Shown: positions 28,237-37,372 of the stretch, in pieces | How positions within the stretch are numbered: the first letter of the stretch is position 1 | Layout: each line of letters opens with the position of its first letter | Assembly (NCBI GenBank): GCA_022653675.1 | Contig: JALCST010000004.1 | Coordinates: 1 to 64,000 of the forward strand | Direction: 5' to 3' | Source of the DNA: Bacteroidales bacterium | Lineage (GTDB): Bacteria; Bacteroidota; Bacteroidia; Bacteroidales; UBA932 | Length of the DNA stretch: 64,000 bases | Notes under the pieces: model-generated | Told to the model about the DNA's origin: nothing | Database searches by the model: none | The model's input: the letters and a program-made list of their open reading frames with translations, nothing else | Program-made: the position numbers and the translations under genes

Positions 28237-29092
28237 CGGTAAGCGGCTTATCATAATTCTCGGTCCTACTGCGGTAGGGAAAACCGCCTATGCCATAAAT
28301 ATGGCCAAGAAGGTAGGTTCGCCGGTAATTTCCTGTGACTCAAGGCAAGTCTATTCTGAAATGAAAATCGGTACCGCTGTCCCTTCACCTGAAGAACTGG
28401 CGGAAGTAAGGCATTACTTCATAGGGTGCCGTTCCGTCCTTGACTATTATACCGCCGGTCTTTATGAAATGGATGCCATGGCTTTGACGGAGGAATTGTT
28501 CAAAACGCATGATACATTGGTGATGTGCGGAGGTTCTGGCCTTTACATTGATGCAGTCTGCAATGGGCTGGACGATTTCCCGCCTGCGGACAAGGAATTG
28601 CGGGCTTTACTTATGGGAAGGCTTGAAAAGGAAGGGCTAGAATCCCTGAGACGCGATCTTGCAGCATTGGATCCCGAATCATATGCAGCTATTGACATTG
28701 CGAATCCCCAGAGAGTAGTCCGGGCTCTCGAGGTTACCATAGCTACCGGCAGAAAATTCTCATCCTACAAGAGGGGAGTCGCCAAGACCCGGCCATTCGC
28801 AATAGAAAAGATAGGCCTTACAATGCAACGTGATGCCTTGTATTCCAGGATTGATGCGCGCGTCGACCGTATGATGGACGAAGGACTTGAAGGTGAAGTT
28901 CGTTCACTTGTCCCTTATCAGTCCTTAACGGCATTGCGTACGGTTGGTTACCGTGAAATATTTGCTTTTTTAAAGGGGAGCTGCTCCCTGAGTGAAGCAG
29001 TGGACTCCATAAAACTGAACACACGTCACTATGCCAAGAAGCAGATGACCTACTTCGGCAGGGACGCATCGATCAATTGGATAAATGTTTGA
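28229..29092 (+). CDS. miaA: tRNA dimethylallyltransferase
   Basis: A 287-residue MiaA, which transfers a dimethylallyl group to A37 of tRNAs reading UNN codons. Walker A is GPTAVGKT near 12-19, followed by ISCDSRQVYSEMKIGT and later GGSGLYIDAV and NPQRVVRALEV. The ATG at 28229 (MNSGKRLIIILGPT) is chosen; a longer in-frame extension would run 5' through the upstream gene in another frame and has no family homology. It overlaps that gene by 8 nt and converges on recQ with a 3-nt gap. Confidence 0.96.
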   Translation: MNSGKRLIIILGPTAVGKTAYAINMAKKVGSPVISCDSRQVYSEMKIGTAVPSPEELAEVRHYFIGCRSVLDYYTAGLYEMDAMALTEELFKTHDTLVMCGGSGLYIDAVCNGLDDFPPADKELRALLMGRLEKEGLESLRRDLAALDPESYAAIDIANPQRVVRALEVTIATGRKFSSYKRGVAKTRPFAIEKIGLTMQRDALYSRIDARVDRMMDEGLEGEVRSLVPYQSLTALRTVGYREIFAFLKGSCSLSEAVDSIKLNTRHYAKKQMTYFGRDASINWINV

Positions 29093-29095
29093 TTG

Positions 29096-31309
29096 TCAGT
29101 TCCCGACTTCGGAAAGAAACTTGATTCTGACCAAACGTATTTCTTCTTCAGTATAGTCCGGTCCGAGTTCCTTCATGGCGTCGGAAAGGGAATCCGATGA
29201 GGCCTCTTCCTTGAAATAGCTGTAAATGTCGTCTATCTTGTCTTCATCGATATTTTGCCTTATGCAGTAATCTATGTTGAGGTGGGTGCCGGAAGAGACA
29301 ATCGATTCGATCTCGTCCAGAAGTTCGTCGATGTCCATATCCCTGGAATTGGCGATCTCTTCGAAAGGTATCCTGCGATCTATGCTCTGGATTATGAAAA
29401 TCTTGTTCGAAGACTTGTTCGGAGCTGAACGCATTACGAAATCGGAAGGGCGCTGAATACCGTTTTCCTCTACATATTTGGAAATTACATTTACGAAAGG
29501 TTGCCCGTATTTTCTCGCTTTCCCTTCTCCCACGCCTTGGCAGTTCTTCAATTCCACAAGCGTAATGGGGTAGAGGATTGTCATATCCTCGAGCGAAGGG
29601 TCGCTGAATATTATCCATGGAGGGAGGGACAGTTTCCGCGACATATCGGAACGGATACCTTTAAGAATGGCCAGCAATTCGTCGTTCCCGCCCCCTCCTG
29701 TTCCAGGTAACTTTCTGTTTTCCATAGACGATTCCTCGTCGTCGTCATCGTCTTCGCCGTCTACGAAATCGCGGTCCTCCGTCAACATGAGCTTGTGGGG
29801 CCTTTTGTAAAAAGCGTTTCCGGCAGGGGTAACGGATATTAGGCCATACCTTTCAATATCCTTGTCGAGCATGTGAAGCACCAATCCCTGGCGTATCACG
29901 GCATTCCAGTGGCGTACACCCTTGTCCCTGCCTATTCCGAAAAGTTCCAGCTTGTTCTGGTTATAGGATTTGATGAGTGCATTGGAAACACCTCCAAGAA
30001 TGTTCGCCAACTGTTCCCCCTTGAAGTTTTCCTTCATGGAGTTTATCAGCTCGATGACGTAGAGCATGTCTTCCATGCCGTCGAACTGTTTCTTAGGATG
30101 CAGGCAGTTGTCGCACATCCCGCAGTTTTCCTGCGGATAATCTTCTCCGAAGTAGTTCAGAAGTATCTTTCTCCGGCACTGGTTCGATTCTGCATAGGCG
30201 ACAGTCTCCTGGAGCAGCTGCTTGCCAATTTCCTGTTCGGAGACGGGCTTTCCCTGCATGAATTTCTCCAGCTTCTGTATATCCTTGTACGAATAGAAAC
30301 AGATGCACTCGCCTTCGTTCCCGTCCCGCCCGGCTCGTCCGGTTTCCTGATAGTATCCTTCCAGGGATTTAGGTATGTCGTAATGTATGACGAACCTGAC
30401 GTCCGGTTTGTCTATTCCCATTCCGAATGCTATGGTGGCTACGATCACGTCGACTTCCTGCGTAAGGAAGGCGTCCTGGTTATGTGCCCTGGTCGCGGCA
30501 TCCAGTCCGGCATGGTATGGCAACGCCTTTATTCCGTTTATGTTTAAAAGTTCGGATATCTCTTCCACCTTTTTCCTGGACAGACAGTATATTATGCCGC
30601 TCTTCCCCGGATTGTCCTTTATGTATTTTATGATGTCGCGCTTAGGGTTGCTCTTGTCGCGCACTTCATAATAAAGATTTGGCCTGTTGAAAGAACTGAT
30701 GAAGACCTTGGCTTCATCCATTTTGAGGTTCCGCTTTATGTCTTCGCGGACCTTAGGCGTAGCCGTGGCTGTCAAAGCTATTATCGGAACATTGCCAATT
30801 TCGTCTACTATGGGGCGTATCCTGCGGTATTCCGGACGGAAGTCGTGGCCCCATTCGGAGATACAGTGCGCCTCGTCGATCGCGAAGAAAGAGATATGTA
30901 TCTGTTTCAGAAAATCAATGTTATCCTCCTTTGTGAGGGATTCGGGAGCCATATATAGAAGTTTAGTCACGCCTTTGAGCAGGTCTTCCTTGACCTCGTT
31001 GGTCTGTGCCTTGTTCAGAGAGGAGTTGAGAAAGTGTGCGATGCCGTCGCGGTTCTCTATAAATCCGCGTATGGCATCGACCTGGTTTTTCATCAGTGCG
31101 ATCAGGGGGGAAACAACGATGGCCGTACCTTCCATCAACAGGGCTGGAAGCTGATAACATAAGGATTTGCCTCCACCCGTAGGCATCAGCACGAAGACAT
31201 CTTTCCCTGAAATAAGGTCTTGGATTATCTCCTCCTGATTGCCTTTGAATGTGTCAAATCCGAAGTACTTCTTTAAGGCTTTGTGTAATTCTTCAGAACT
31301 TAACTGCAT
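29096..31309 (-). CDS. recQ: ATP-dependent DNA helicase RecQ
   Basis: A 737-residue RecQ helicase. Walker A MPTGGGKSLC near 39-48, Walker B/DEAH FFAIDEAHCISEWGHDFRPEY about 136-156, helicase C motif YYQETGRAGRDG, zinc-cluster cysteines (CRRKILLNYFGE, CGMCDNC), winged-helix, and an HRDC-like part near 550-620. A strongly acidic linker (DGEDDDDDEES, about 520-530) precedes the HRDC region. It acts in DNA repair and recombination. It is somewhat longer than the usual 600-residue form because of the tail of about 100 residues after HRDC. Confidence 0.95.
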   Translation of the reverse strand: MQLSSEELHKALKKYFGFDTFKGNQEEIIQDLISGKDVFVLMPTGGGKSLCYQLPALLMEGTAIVVSPLIALMKNQVDAIRGFIENRDGIAHFLNSSLNKAQTNEVKEDLLKGVTKLLYMAPESLTKEDNIDFLKQIHISFFAIDEAHCISEWGHDFRPEYRRIRPIVDEIGNVPIIALTATATPKVREDIKRNLKMDEAKVFISSFNRPNLYYEVRDKSNPKRDIIKYIKDNPGKSGIIYCLSRKKVEEISELLNINGIKALPYHAGLDAATRAHNQDAFLTQEVDVIVATIAFGMGIDKPDVRFVIHYDIPKSLEGYYQETGRAGRDGNEGECICFYSYKDIQKLEKFMQGKPVSEQEIGKQLLQETVAYAESNQCRRKILLNYFGEDYPQENCGMCDNCLHPKKQFDGMEDMLYVIELINSMKENFKGEQLANILGGVSNALIKSYNQNKLELFGIGRDKGVRHWNAVIRQGLVLHMLDKDIERYGLISVTPAGNAFYKRPHKLMLTEDRDFVDGEDDDDDEESSMENRKLPGTGGGGNDELLAILKGIRSDMSRKLSLPPWIIFSDPSLEDMTILYPITLVELKNCQGVGEGKARKYGQPFVNVISKYVEENGIQRPSDFVMRSAPNKSSNKIFIIQSIDRRIPFEEIANSRDMDIDELLDEIESIVSSGTHLNIDYCIRQNIDEDKIDDIYSYFKEEASSDSLSDAMKELGPDYTEEEIRLVRIKFLSEVGN

Positions 31310-31319
31310 ATAAAAATGT

Positions 31320-31327
31320 TACCTTTG
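31320..31327 (+). promoter_or_regulatory. Putative -7 element of the agmatinase-like gene
   Basis: TACCTTTG fits TAnnTTTG and lies 61 nt before the ATG at 31389, just beyond the recQ start. No TTG is present at -33. Confidence 0.4.
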
Positions 31328-31388
31328 CTACATATTTTTTATAAAGTTAAGTAAAAATATTCTGTAATTCCAAATAATAATCCTAATT

Positions 31389-32417
31389 ATGATGAATTTT
31401 GACCGGGACGGCGTCGCTTTGGCAAACGGAAATTTTTATGGGCTTCCATACGGTACCGATGATGCCGACCTCATAATACAATCCGTACCGTGGGATGTCA
31501 CCACCTCTTATCGCCCTGGTGCGAGCAGGGGACCGGAGGCCATCATGGAGGCTTCCATGCAGGTGGATCTCTTCGATGCCAACATTCCCGAGGTTTGGAA
31601 GATGAAAATTGCCGGTGCTCCCATGGACGCCGGTGTTGTGCGGCACAATGCAGTTTTCAGGAATATCGCCGAACAGATAATACATTCGCTCGAAATGGGA
31701 TACGAAGAGGGTAACCAGAATGATTTGCGCAAGGTGAACGAGGCTTCGGATAAACTTAACCGTCATGTGGAAGAGACGGCCTCTTCCTGGATGGACAGGG
31801 GAAAATTGGTCGGACTGCTCGGAGGGGATCACAGTGTGCCTTTCGGTTATGTCAAGGCCTTGGCTTCTCGCCATTCCGATTTCGGAATACTTCACCTCGA
31901 CGCCCATGCCGATCTGAGGAAAGCATACGAAGGATTCGAATTCTCGCATGCGTCAACCTTTTGCAACATCTTGGATAGAATTCCGCAGGTCTCTGCTTTA
32001 GTCCAAGTGGGACAGAGGGATTTCTGTTCATCAGAGTCGGACAGGATGCTAAACGATCCGGAGATAACCGCTTTCACCGGGTTCCTGATCAGTAGCAGAA
32101 TGTTCAGGGGCGAAACCTGGGACGGGATCTGCGATGAAATCATCGACTCCCTTCCCGAAGAGGTCTATGTAAGTTTCGACATTGACTGCCTCTCTCCGGC
32201 CCTGTGTCCCGGGACCGGTACACCCGTACCTGGAGGGCTGAGCTTCCAGCAAGTGGATTATCTTCTGCTGAAACTCGCTTATTCACGGAAACGCATTATA
32301 GGCTTCGATCTGTGCGAGGTTTCTCCCGCATCAGAAGATTCCATAGACGCCATTACAGGGGCTAGATTGCTCTTCAAACTTGCAACTTATACTTTATATA
32401 ATAATCAAAAAAAGTAG
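31389..32417 (+). CDS. Agmatinase/arginase family hydrolase
   Basis: A 342-residue ureohydrolase. All manganese-site residues are visible: H148 (GGDHS), D171/H173/D175 (LDAHAD) and D264/D266 (FDIDCLSP). Family members hydrolyse agmatine, arginine, guanidinobutyrate or formiminoglutamate to release urea or formamide. The substrate cannot be decided from these motifs; agmatinase is the usual annotation in the phylum, where it is often part of polyamine synthesis. No polyamine gene is adjacent. It is likely a single-gene transcript. Confidence 0.88.
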   Translation: MMNFDRDGVALANGNFYGLPYGTDDADLIIQSVPWDVTTSYRPGASRGPEAIMEASMQVDLFDANIPEVWKMKIAGAPMDAGVVRHNAVFRNIAEQIIHSLEMGYEEGNQNDLRKVNEASDKLNRHVEETASSWMDRGKLVGLLGGDHSVPFGYVKALASRHSDFGILHLDAHADLRKAYEGFEFSHASTFCNILDRIPQVSALVQVGQRDFCSSESDRMLNDPEITAFTGFLISSRMFRGETWDGICDEIIDSLPEEVYVSFDIDCLSPALCPGTGTPVPGGLSFQQVDYLLLKLAYSRKRIIGFDLCEVSPASEDSIDAITGARLLFKLATYTLYNNQKK

Positions 32418-32425
32418 TATCTTTG
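32393..32425 (+). promoter_or_regulatory. Promoter of the FKBP-type isomerase gene
   Basis: TATCTTTG at 32418-32425 matches TAnnTTTG exactly; a TTTA at 32393-32396 takes the -33 position. The ATG at 32503 lies 77 nt further on, giving an A/T-rich leader. The -33 part lies within the end of the upstream gene. Confidence 0.55.
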
Positions 32426-32502
32426 CCACTCGGTCATTTTAACTGATCCCAATGTCCCTGTTTGAGTAATATAACTGTTTATATATAATTTATTAATTTA
32501 TC

Positions 32503-33240
32503 ATGAAAGCATTTAAATTTATCACTGTTGCAGCTCTCGCAGCCATAGTCCTGACTTCCTGCGGACCCAGCATCAAGAAAACCTCCAAGGTCCAGCTTCC
32601 CAAGGCTCAGGTCGATTCAGTAAGCTACGCCATGGGAGTATGGTTCGGGAACATGATCAAGAGCGAGGATTTCGGAGATCTCAATTTCTCCAAGGTCAAT
32701 GCCGGTCTTGCCGACGCAATGAACGATAAGGTTTCGCGCGAGAAGGCTCAGGTTGTAATGAGTGAGATCCAGAAGTATCTCGAGAGCAGAAGTGCCAAGG
32801 TAGGCGAATATAATAAGGCCGAAGGCGAAAAGTTCCTTTCGGAAAACGGCAAGAAGGAAAATGTCGTTACCATGCCCGATGGTCTGCAGTACCAGATGGT
32901 CAAAGAGGGAACAGGGGTTAAGCCAGGTGAGAAGGATACGGTCGAAGTAGCTTATATCGGGACTTCCCTTGATGGAAAGGTATTCGATTCCACAGGCGTC
33001 AAGAGACCTGCCAAATTCCCTATAAACAGGGTTATCAAGGGATGGGCAGAAGGCATACGCCAGTGCTCCGAGGGTGGTAACATTAAGATATGGATTCCTT
33101 CCAGTCTGGGCTACGGTATGCGTGGCCCCGCAGGCGCAAATGCAGTTATTGCATTCGACGTCAATCTGATAAAGGTTTATCCTTTCGATTCTACAAAAGT
33201 CGTAGCTCCCGCGAGAAAAGTTACTGCAAAGAGGAAATAA
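32503..33240 (+). CDS. FKBP-type peptidyl-prolyl isomerase lipoprotein
   Basis: A 245-residue lipoprotein (signal ends LTSC, C20) with an N-terminal dimerisation region (VDSVSYAMGVWFGN, about 44-57) and a C-terminal FKBP domain (about 120-235: GLQYQMVKEGTG, VFDSTGVKRPAKF, VIKGWAEGIRQCSEGG, IPSSLGYGMRG). It is like the FkpA/Mip proteins that help fold periplasmic proteins by proline cis-trans isomerisation. The terminator at 33253 ends the gene. Confidence 0.93.
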   Translation: MKAFKFITVAALAAIVLTSCGPSIKKTSKVQLPKAQVDSVSYAMGVWFGNMIKSEDFGDLNFSKVNAGLADAMNDKVSREKAQVVMSEIQKYLESRSAKVGEYNKAEGEKFLSENGKKENVVTMPDGLQYQMVKEGTGVKPGEKDTVEVAYIGTSLDGKVFDSTGVKRPAKFPINRVIKGWAEGIRQCSEGGNIKIWIPSSLGYGMRGPAGANAVIAFDVNLIKVYPFDSTKVVAPARKVTAKRK

Positions 33241-33252
33241 ATCAGCATATAA

Positions 33253-33302
33253 AATGGCGCGCAATTCCTCAATTTACAGGGTTTGCGCGCCATTATTTTA
33301 TA
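33253..33302 (+). terminator. Intrinsic terminator after the FKBP gene
   Basis: Arms AATGGCGCGCAA (33253-33264) and TTGCGCGCCATT (33283-33294) form a 12-bp perfect stem around an 18-nt loop, followed by ATTTTATATTTC. It ends just 19 nt before the next ATG at 33321. Confidence 0.8.
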
Positions 33303-33320
33303 TTTCGGTTTCGGTTGTGA

Positions 33321-35543
33321 ATGGCTAATCGCAAAGGGATTGTCATATTCTTCTTATTGTTGTTCCTGCTTGTTGCAGGGACAGGTATCGTTCTGTACAA
33401 GGTCTTCCCCCCGCGGAAAGGGAAAGAAGGCCACATCCAGAATGCCGGATGCATAAGAGGAATCCCTGCCGATGCGTGTGCTGTCCTGCTTTTCAACGAT
33501 TTCGGAGAAGCCGGAAGCATAGTGGATAAAACCTCTTCCATTTTTGCAGGGCTTTTCCCTTCAGAGGGGGGGCTCGTGCATTTTACCAAAAAGGTTCTTT
33601 CCTTGAGCGCATTGGGAGGGGGATATGAATCTTTTCTCCATACCGATGCGTCGTTTTCGTTTCATAGCCCCTTCTACGGTGGGCTCAGTGTCCTGCTTTG
33701 CGTGACTATACCAAGACAAATCACTTGTGATGCCGTTCTCTCTTCCTTAAGGAAATACTATCGGGATGCCGAATCTTTCCGCTACGATTCGGTTTCGGTA
33801 TTTCATTCCGAATCCGGAGGCGTTTATTTTGCCGCCACTGGATCCAAGCTGATCGCATCGGAATCGGCGGTGCTGCTCCATTCGTCTGTAAGACACATAT
33901 CGAGCGGCATTTCAATATTGGACAACGATGATTTCAGGGATACCTATAAATCCCTGAAAGCTCCCGCTGCTTTCTATTTTCACAATACCGATTCAGACAA
34001 GTTTTTCTCGGCGATTCTGGATTCCAAATCGTCTAAAAACGTTGCGTCAGTCGGAGGAATATCGGATTGGAGCGCATTGGCCGTGAATTTTTCAGAATAC
34101 GGATTTTCGTTTTCCGGGGTTTCTTTCAGCGAAGATTCCAGAAAGAAATTCACAGAAGTGATGCGTGGTCAGATGCCGTCGGAAACCAGTGTCTACAAAG
34201 TCTTGCCTTACTATACGTTCGCTGTGGCGAGTTTGAAAATCAGCGACAGAAACGCATTTCTTAAGGCATATTTGGAGTTTCTCGATGCCAACCGGCGTGC
34301 TACCCGTTATGAATTGACTATGAATGACTCACTAAAGCAATGGTTCGAGAAACAGACCGTCTCGGAAATCGCCTTGGCCGGGATCCAAGTATCCGGGAAA
34401 ACTGAGTGGATAAACCTTTTTCGAACCGACAAGGTGCTTGACCATAATCCGAAAGACTGGAACTGGTTGGGGTCCAGATATCTTTCACTTTTCGGGAGAG
34501 CGTCCTGCGAAGAAATAACACTGCTGCCGGGGTGGGTGATAACTGGATCGTCCGCCGCTATCAGGGAGTATGTTTCCAACAATGCCCTTTATGTCACACT
34601 TGATGAATATTTGTCCCGGAACGATGTCGAATCCGAGACATCGGATAAGTCCGTACTCAGCCTCTATTTCAACTTCGACAGCCAAGGGAAAAGGGCATAC
34701 CGCATGTTCAGGAAGCCTTTATCGGGCAGGCTTGCCGAAGTTTTCGACTCCACCTCTTTCGAGATGCTGACATGCCGTTTTTCAAATGACGAGAACAATG
34801 GGATGCCGGATATTTCAGGTAATTTCGATGCATTGTATGCTGAAGAGATTCTCAACGATTTTGTGAAGGATACGGTCAGGGAAGTGCATCAAGGTCCGTT
34901 CAAGATCGTCAATCCCGCAACAGGCGAGGTAAGCTACCTGGAACAGTTGCCTAACAATTACCTCCGTTATTCTGATTCCGGAGGAAAGGGGCTTTGGGCG
35001 GCGCCTCTCGGCAATCGTATTGCCGGCTATGTAACGCCGGTGGATCTTTATGGCGACGGAAATTATGAAATGCTGTTTGCTGCAGGAGACAAATTTTACT
35101 ACCTTGACAGGAATGCAAGGTATGTAGGGCGTACTCCCCGTAGTCTTGGAAAACAGATTGCAGGAGGTCCTAAGGTGTTTTCCATAAGGGACAGTGCAAA
35201 GGTGTTTATGGTTCTTTTTGCAGATAATTCAATCGGATTGTATACTTTGGAAGGCAATTTGTATAGGAAATGGCGCGGAATCGAATGCAGGGAGGCCATC
35301 ACGGAACTTCCGGAACTGCTCGAAACCGGAGGACATTATTATTGGGTATTGAGAACGGCTGTCCAGACGATTGTTTGCCATTTCGATGGTACGAGAGTAG
35401 CAGTGTTCGAAAAGAACTCCAGATTGAAACCGAAAAGCGAGATTGCGCCGGTCGAAGGCAGTGTCGTTCGCGTGGATTGCTACGACGGTAAAAAGTATCT
35501 GCTGGACCTTGAAAAAGGAACGTTAAGGAAGTCGAGGAAATAA
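33321..35543 (+). CDS. Unknown membrane-anchored protein, DUF3352-like
   Basis: A 740-residue protein I do not firmly recognise. One transmembrane segment at about 7-28, then a large extracytoplasmic body. The body has a first part (about 45-400) with repeated PADACAVLLF / APAAFYFHNTDSDKFFSAIL / YTFAVASLKISDRNAFLKAYLEFLD patterns, resembling the DUF3352-type proteins of Bacteroidota. A C-terminal part (about 560-735) reads like a small beta-propeller (LYGDGNYEMLFAAGDKFYYLDRNARYVG). It starts the six-gene run 33321-41579 and is 3 nt from the MsbA-like exporter, so an envelope-related role is possible but not shown. It begins right after a terminator, so it must have its own promoter or receive read-through. 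Confidence 0.6.
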   Translation: MANRKGIVIFFLLLFLLVAGTGIVLYKVFPPRKGKEGHIQNAGCIRGIPADACAVLLFNDFGEAGSIVDKTSSIFAGLFPSEGGLVHFTKKVLSLSALGGGYESFLHTDASFSFHSPFYGGLSVLLCVTIPRQITCDAVLSSLRKYYRDAESFRYDSVSVFHSESGGVYFAATGSKLIASESAVLLHSSVRHISSGISILDNDDFRDTYKSLKAPAAFYFHNTDSDKFFSAILDSKSSKNVASVGGISDWSALAVNFSEYGFSFSGVSFSEDSRKKFTEVMRGQMPSETSVYKVLPYYTFAVASLKISDRNAFLKAYLEFLDANRRATRYELTMNDSLKQWFEKQTVSEIALAGIQVSGKTEWINLFRTDKVLDHNPKDWNWLGSRYLSLFGRASCEEITLLPGWVITGSSAAIREYVSNNALYVTLDEYLSRNDVESETSDKSVLSLYFNFDSQGKRAYRMFRKPLSGRLAEVFDSTSFEMLTCRFSNDENNGMPDISGNFDALYAEEILNDFVKDTVREVHQGPFKIVNPATGEVSYLEQLPNNYLRYSDSGGKGLWAAPLGNRIAGYVTPVDLYGDGNYEMLFAAGDKFYYLDRNARYVGRTPRSLGKQIAGGPKVFSIRDSAKVFMVLFADNSIGLYTLEGNLYRKWRGIECREAITELPELLETGGHYYWVLRTAVQTIVCHFDGTRVAVFEKNSRLKPKSEIAPVEGSVVRVDCYDGKKYLLDLEKGTLRKSRK

Positions 35544-35546
35544 CAG

Positions 35547-37367
35547 ATGAAAACATTGAAGAGGATATTGGGCTTCGCAAAGTCTTGGGGTAGATATCTG
35601 CCGCCATATATTTTACTCTCGATACTCTCGGTGATTTTCGGAATAGCAAACTTCGCGCTCATAGGCCCTATGCTGGATGTCCTGTTCGATTCCAGTTCGA
35701 TAGGTGTTGTCGCAAGGCCGGAGTTCGCATTTACTATCGATTATTTCAAGGCTTCATTCAGATATTATCTCGGCAGTATAATTTCCGGAATGGGAGTTGT
35801 GCACGGGTTGATATTCGTCTGCATAGTACTAATAATATCGTCCCTGCTATCGAATCTGACCCGTTATCTTTCGCAGAGAATCATCGTGAGCCTTAACACG
35901 GGTATGATGAAAAACATCAGAACCGCCCTGTACGATAAGATAACATCCCTGCCCGTAGGCTATTTCACGGCCAAGAGGAAAGGGGATATCCTTTCTTCCC
36001 TTTCCAACGACGTGAACGAGCTTCAGAATACGGTTGCAGACAGCTTTCACATAATGTTCAGGGATCCCCTGCTGGTCATCGGGTTCCTGTTCATGCTGTT
36101 TTATATGTCGCCGCGCCTTACGGCTGTTTCTATCGTAGCATTACCTTTTACGGCAGTGGTGATATCCGCTATTGTGCGCCGTTTGCGAAGGCAGACGACA
36201 GTAACCCAGAAACTCATGGGAAGGCTTACCAGCCAATTCGAAGAGGCGATCTCGGGCTCAAGGATAATAAAGGCGTTCAATGCCCAGAAGTATGTGCGTG
36301 ACAATTTCGAGGAAACTAACGGGGAGCATTGCAGGATACGCCGCCAGGTCTTCAACCGTCAGGAGCTTGCCAGTCCTATGTCCGAGTTCCTCGGAATAAC
36401 CGCTGCAGTTGCCGTCCTCTTTTACGGAGGTTGGCTGAACATTCATGGCAATCTCGGTATGACATGGTCGGAATTCGTGGTTTACATAGGATTCTATTGG
36501 CGTGTACTCGAGCCGGCCAAGTCCATTACTGAAGCTTATGCCAAGATTCAGCGCGGCCTTATCTCGGCCGACCGGGTGTTCGCCATTCTCGATGCCCCTT
36601 CCGACATTGTCGAGAAGAAAGATGCCGTTTGCCTGAGCGGGTTCGAGAATTCGATAGAATTCCGCGACGTTTCATTCTCCTACGGTAATGGCATCCCGGT
36701 TCTTAAGGATATAAACCTCATTATCGAAAAAGGGAAGACTGTAGCCGTAGTAGGTCCTTCCGGGGCCGGCAAATCTACGATGGCTGATCTCATACCGCGG
36801 TTCTATGACGTGACAGGGGGGGCCATAACGATCGACGGAATAGACATACGCGATGTGGACCTGCATTCTCTCATATCGCTCCTGGGGATCGTCACCCAGG
36901 AGACCATACTTTTCAACGACACAGTCTACAACAACATAACTTTCGGAATGGAGCATGTTTCGCCAGACGATGTACGTATGGCTGCCAAGGTAGCCAATGC
37001 CAACGACTTCATAATGGAAATGCCCGAAGGCTACCAAACCAACATCGGGGATCGCGGGGCCAAACTTTCCGGAGGACAAAGGCAAAGGATAGCGATCGCA
37101 AGGGCCGTATTGAAGAACCCTCCAATACTGATCCTCGACGAGGCTACTTCGGCTCTGGACACGGAGAGCGAAAGGCTGGTTCAGGATGCACTCACCAACC
37201 TGATGAAGAACAGGACGTCTCTCGTCATAGCTCACCGTCTTTCCACGATAAAGTCGGCAGATGAAATAGTCGTGCTGCAGGATGGGGTAATAAGCGAACG
37301 CGGGACCCATGGCACCCTTATTGCCACAAATGGGATATATTCACATTTATACAAATTGCAATCTTAG
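35547..37367 (+). CDS. ABC exporter, fused permease-ATPase (MsbA-like)
   Basis: A 606-residue half-transporter: six transmembrane helices in residues about 15-330 and an ATPase domain from about 365. Walker A GPSGAGKST about 406-414, signature LSGGQRQRIAIARA about 510-523, Walker B ILILDEATSALD about 530-541 and the switch histidine in VIAHRLST. It works as a dimer; MsbA flips lipid A across the inner membrane. The lipid A role is likely but not provable here; multidrug export is the alternative. It is close behind the unknown gene and 5 nt before an acyl ligase. Confidence 0.9.
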   Translation: MKTLKRILGFAKSWGRYLPPYILLSILSVIFGIANFALIGPMLDVLFDSSSIGVVARPEFAFTIDYFKASFRYYLGSIISGMGVVHGLIFVCIVLIISSLLSNLTRYLSQRIIVSLNTGMMKNIRTALYDKITSLPVGYFTAKRKGDILSSLSNDVNELQNTVADSFHIMFRDPLLVIGFLFMLFYMSPRLTAVSIVALPFTAVVISAIVRRLRRQTTVTQKLMGRLTSQFEEAISGSRIIKAFNAQKYVRDNFEETNGEHCRIRRQVFNRQELASPMSEFLGITAAVAVLFYGGWLNIHGNLGMTWSEFVVYIGFYWRVLEPAKSITEAYAKIQRGLISADRVFAILDAPSDIVEKKDAVCLSGFENSIEFRDVSFSYGNGIPVLKDINLIIEKGKTVAVVGPSGAGKSTMADLIPRFYDVTGGAITIDGIDIRDVDLHSLISLLGIVTQETILFNDTVYNNITFGMEHVSPDDVRMAAKVANANDFIMEMPEGYQTNIGDRGAKLSGGQRQRIAIARAVLKNPPILILDEATSALDTESERLVQDALTNLMKNRTSLVIAHRLSTIKSADEIVVLQDGVISERGTHGTLIATNGIYSHLYKLQS

Positions 37368-37372
37368 ATATT

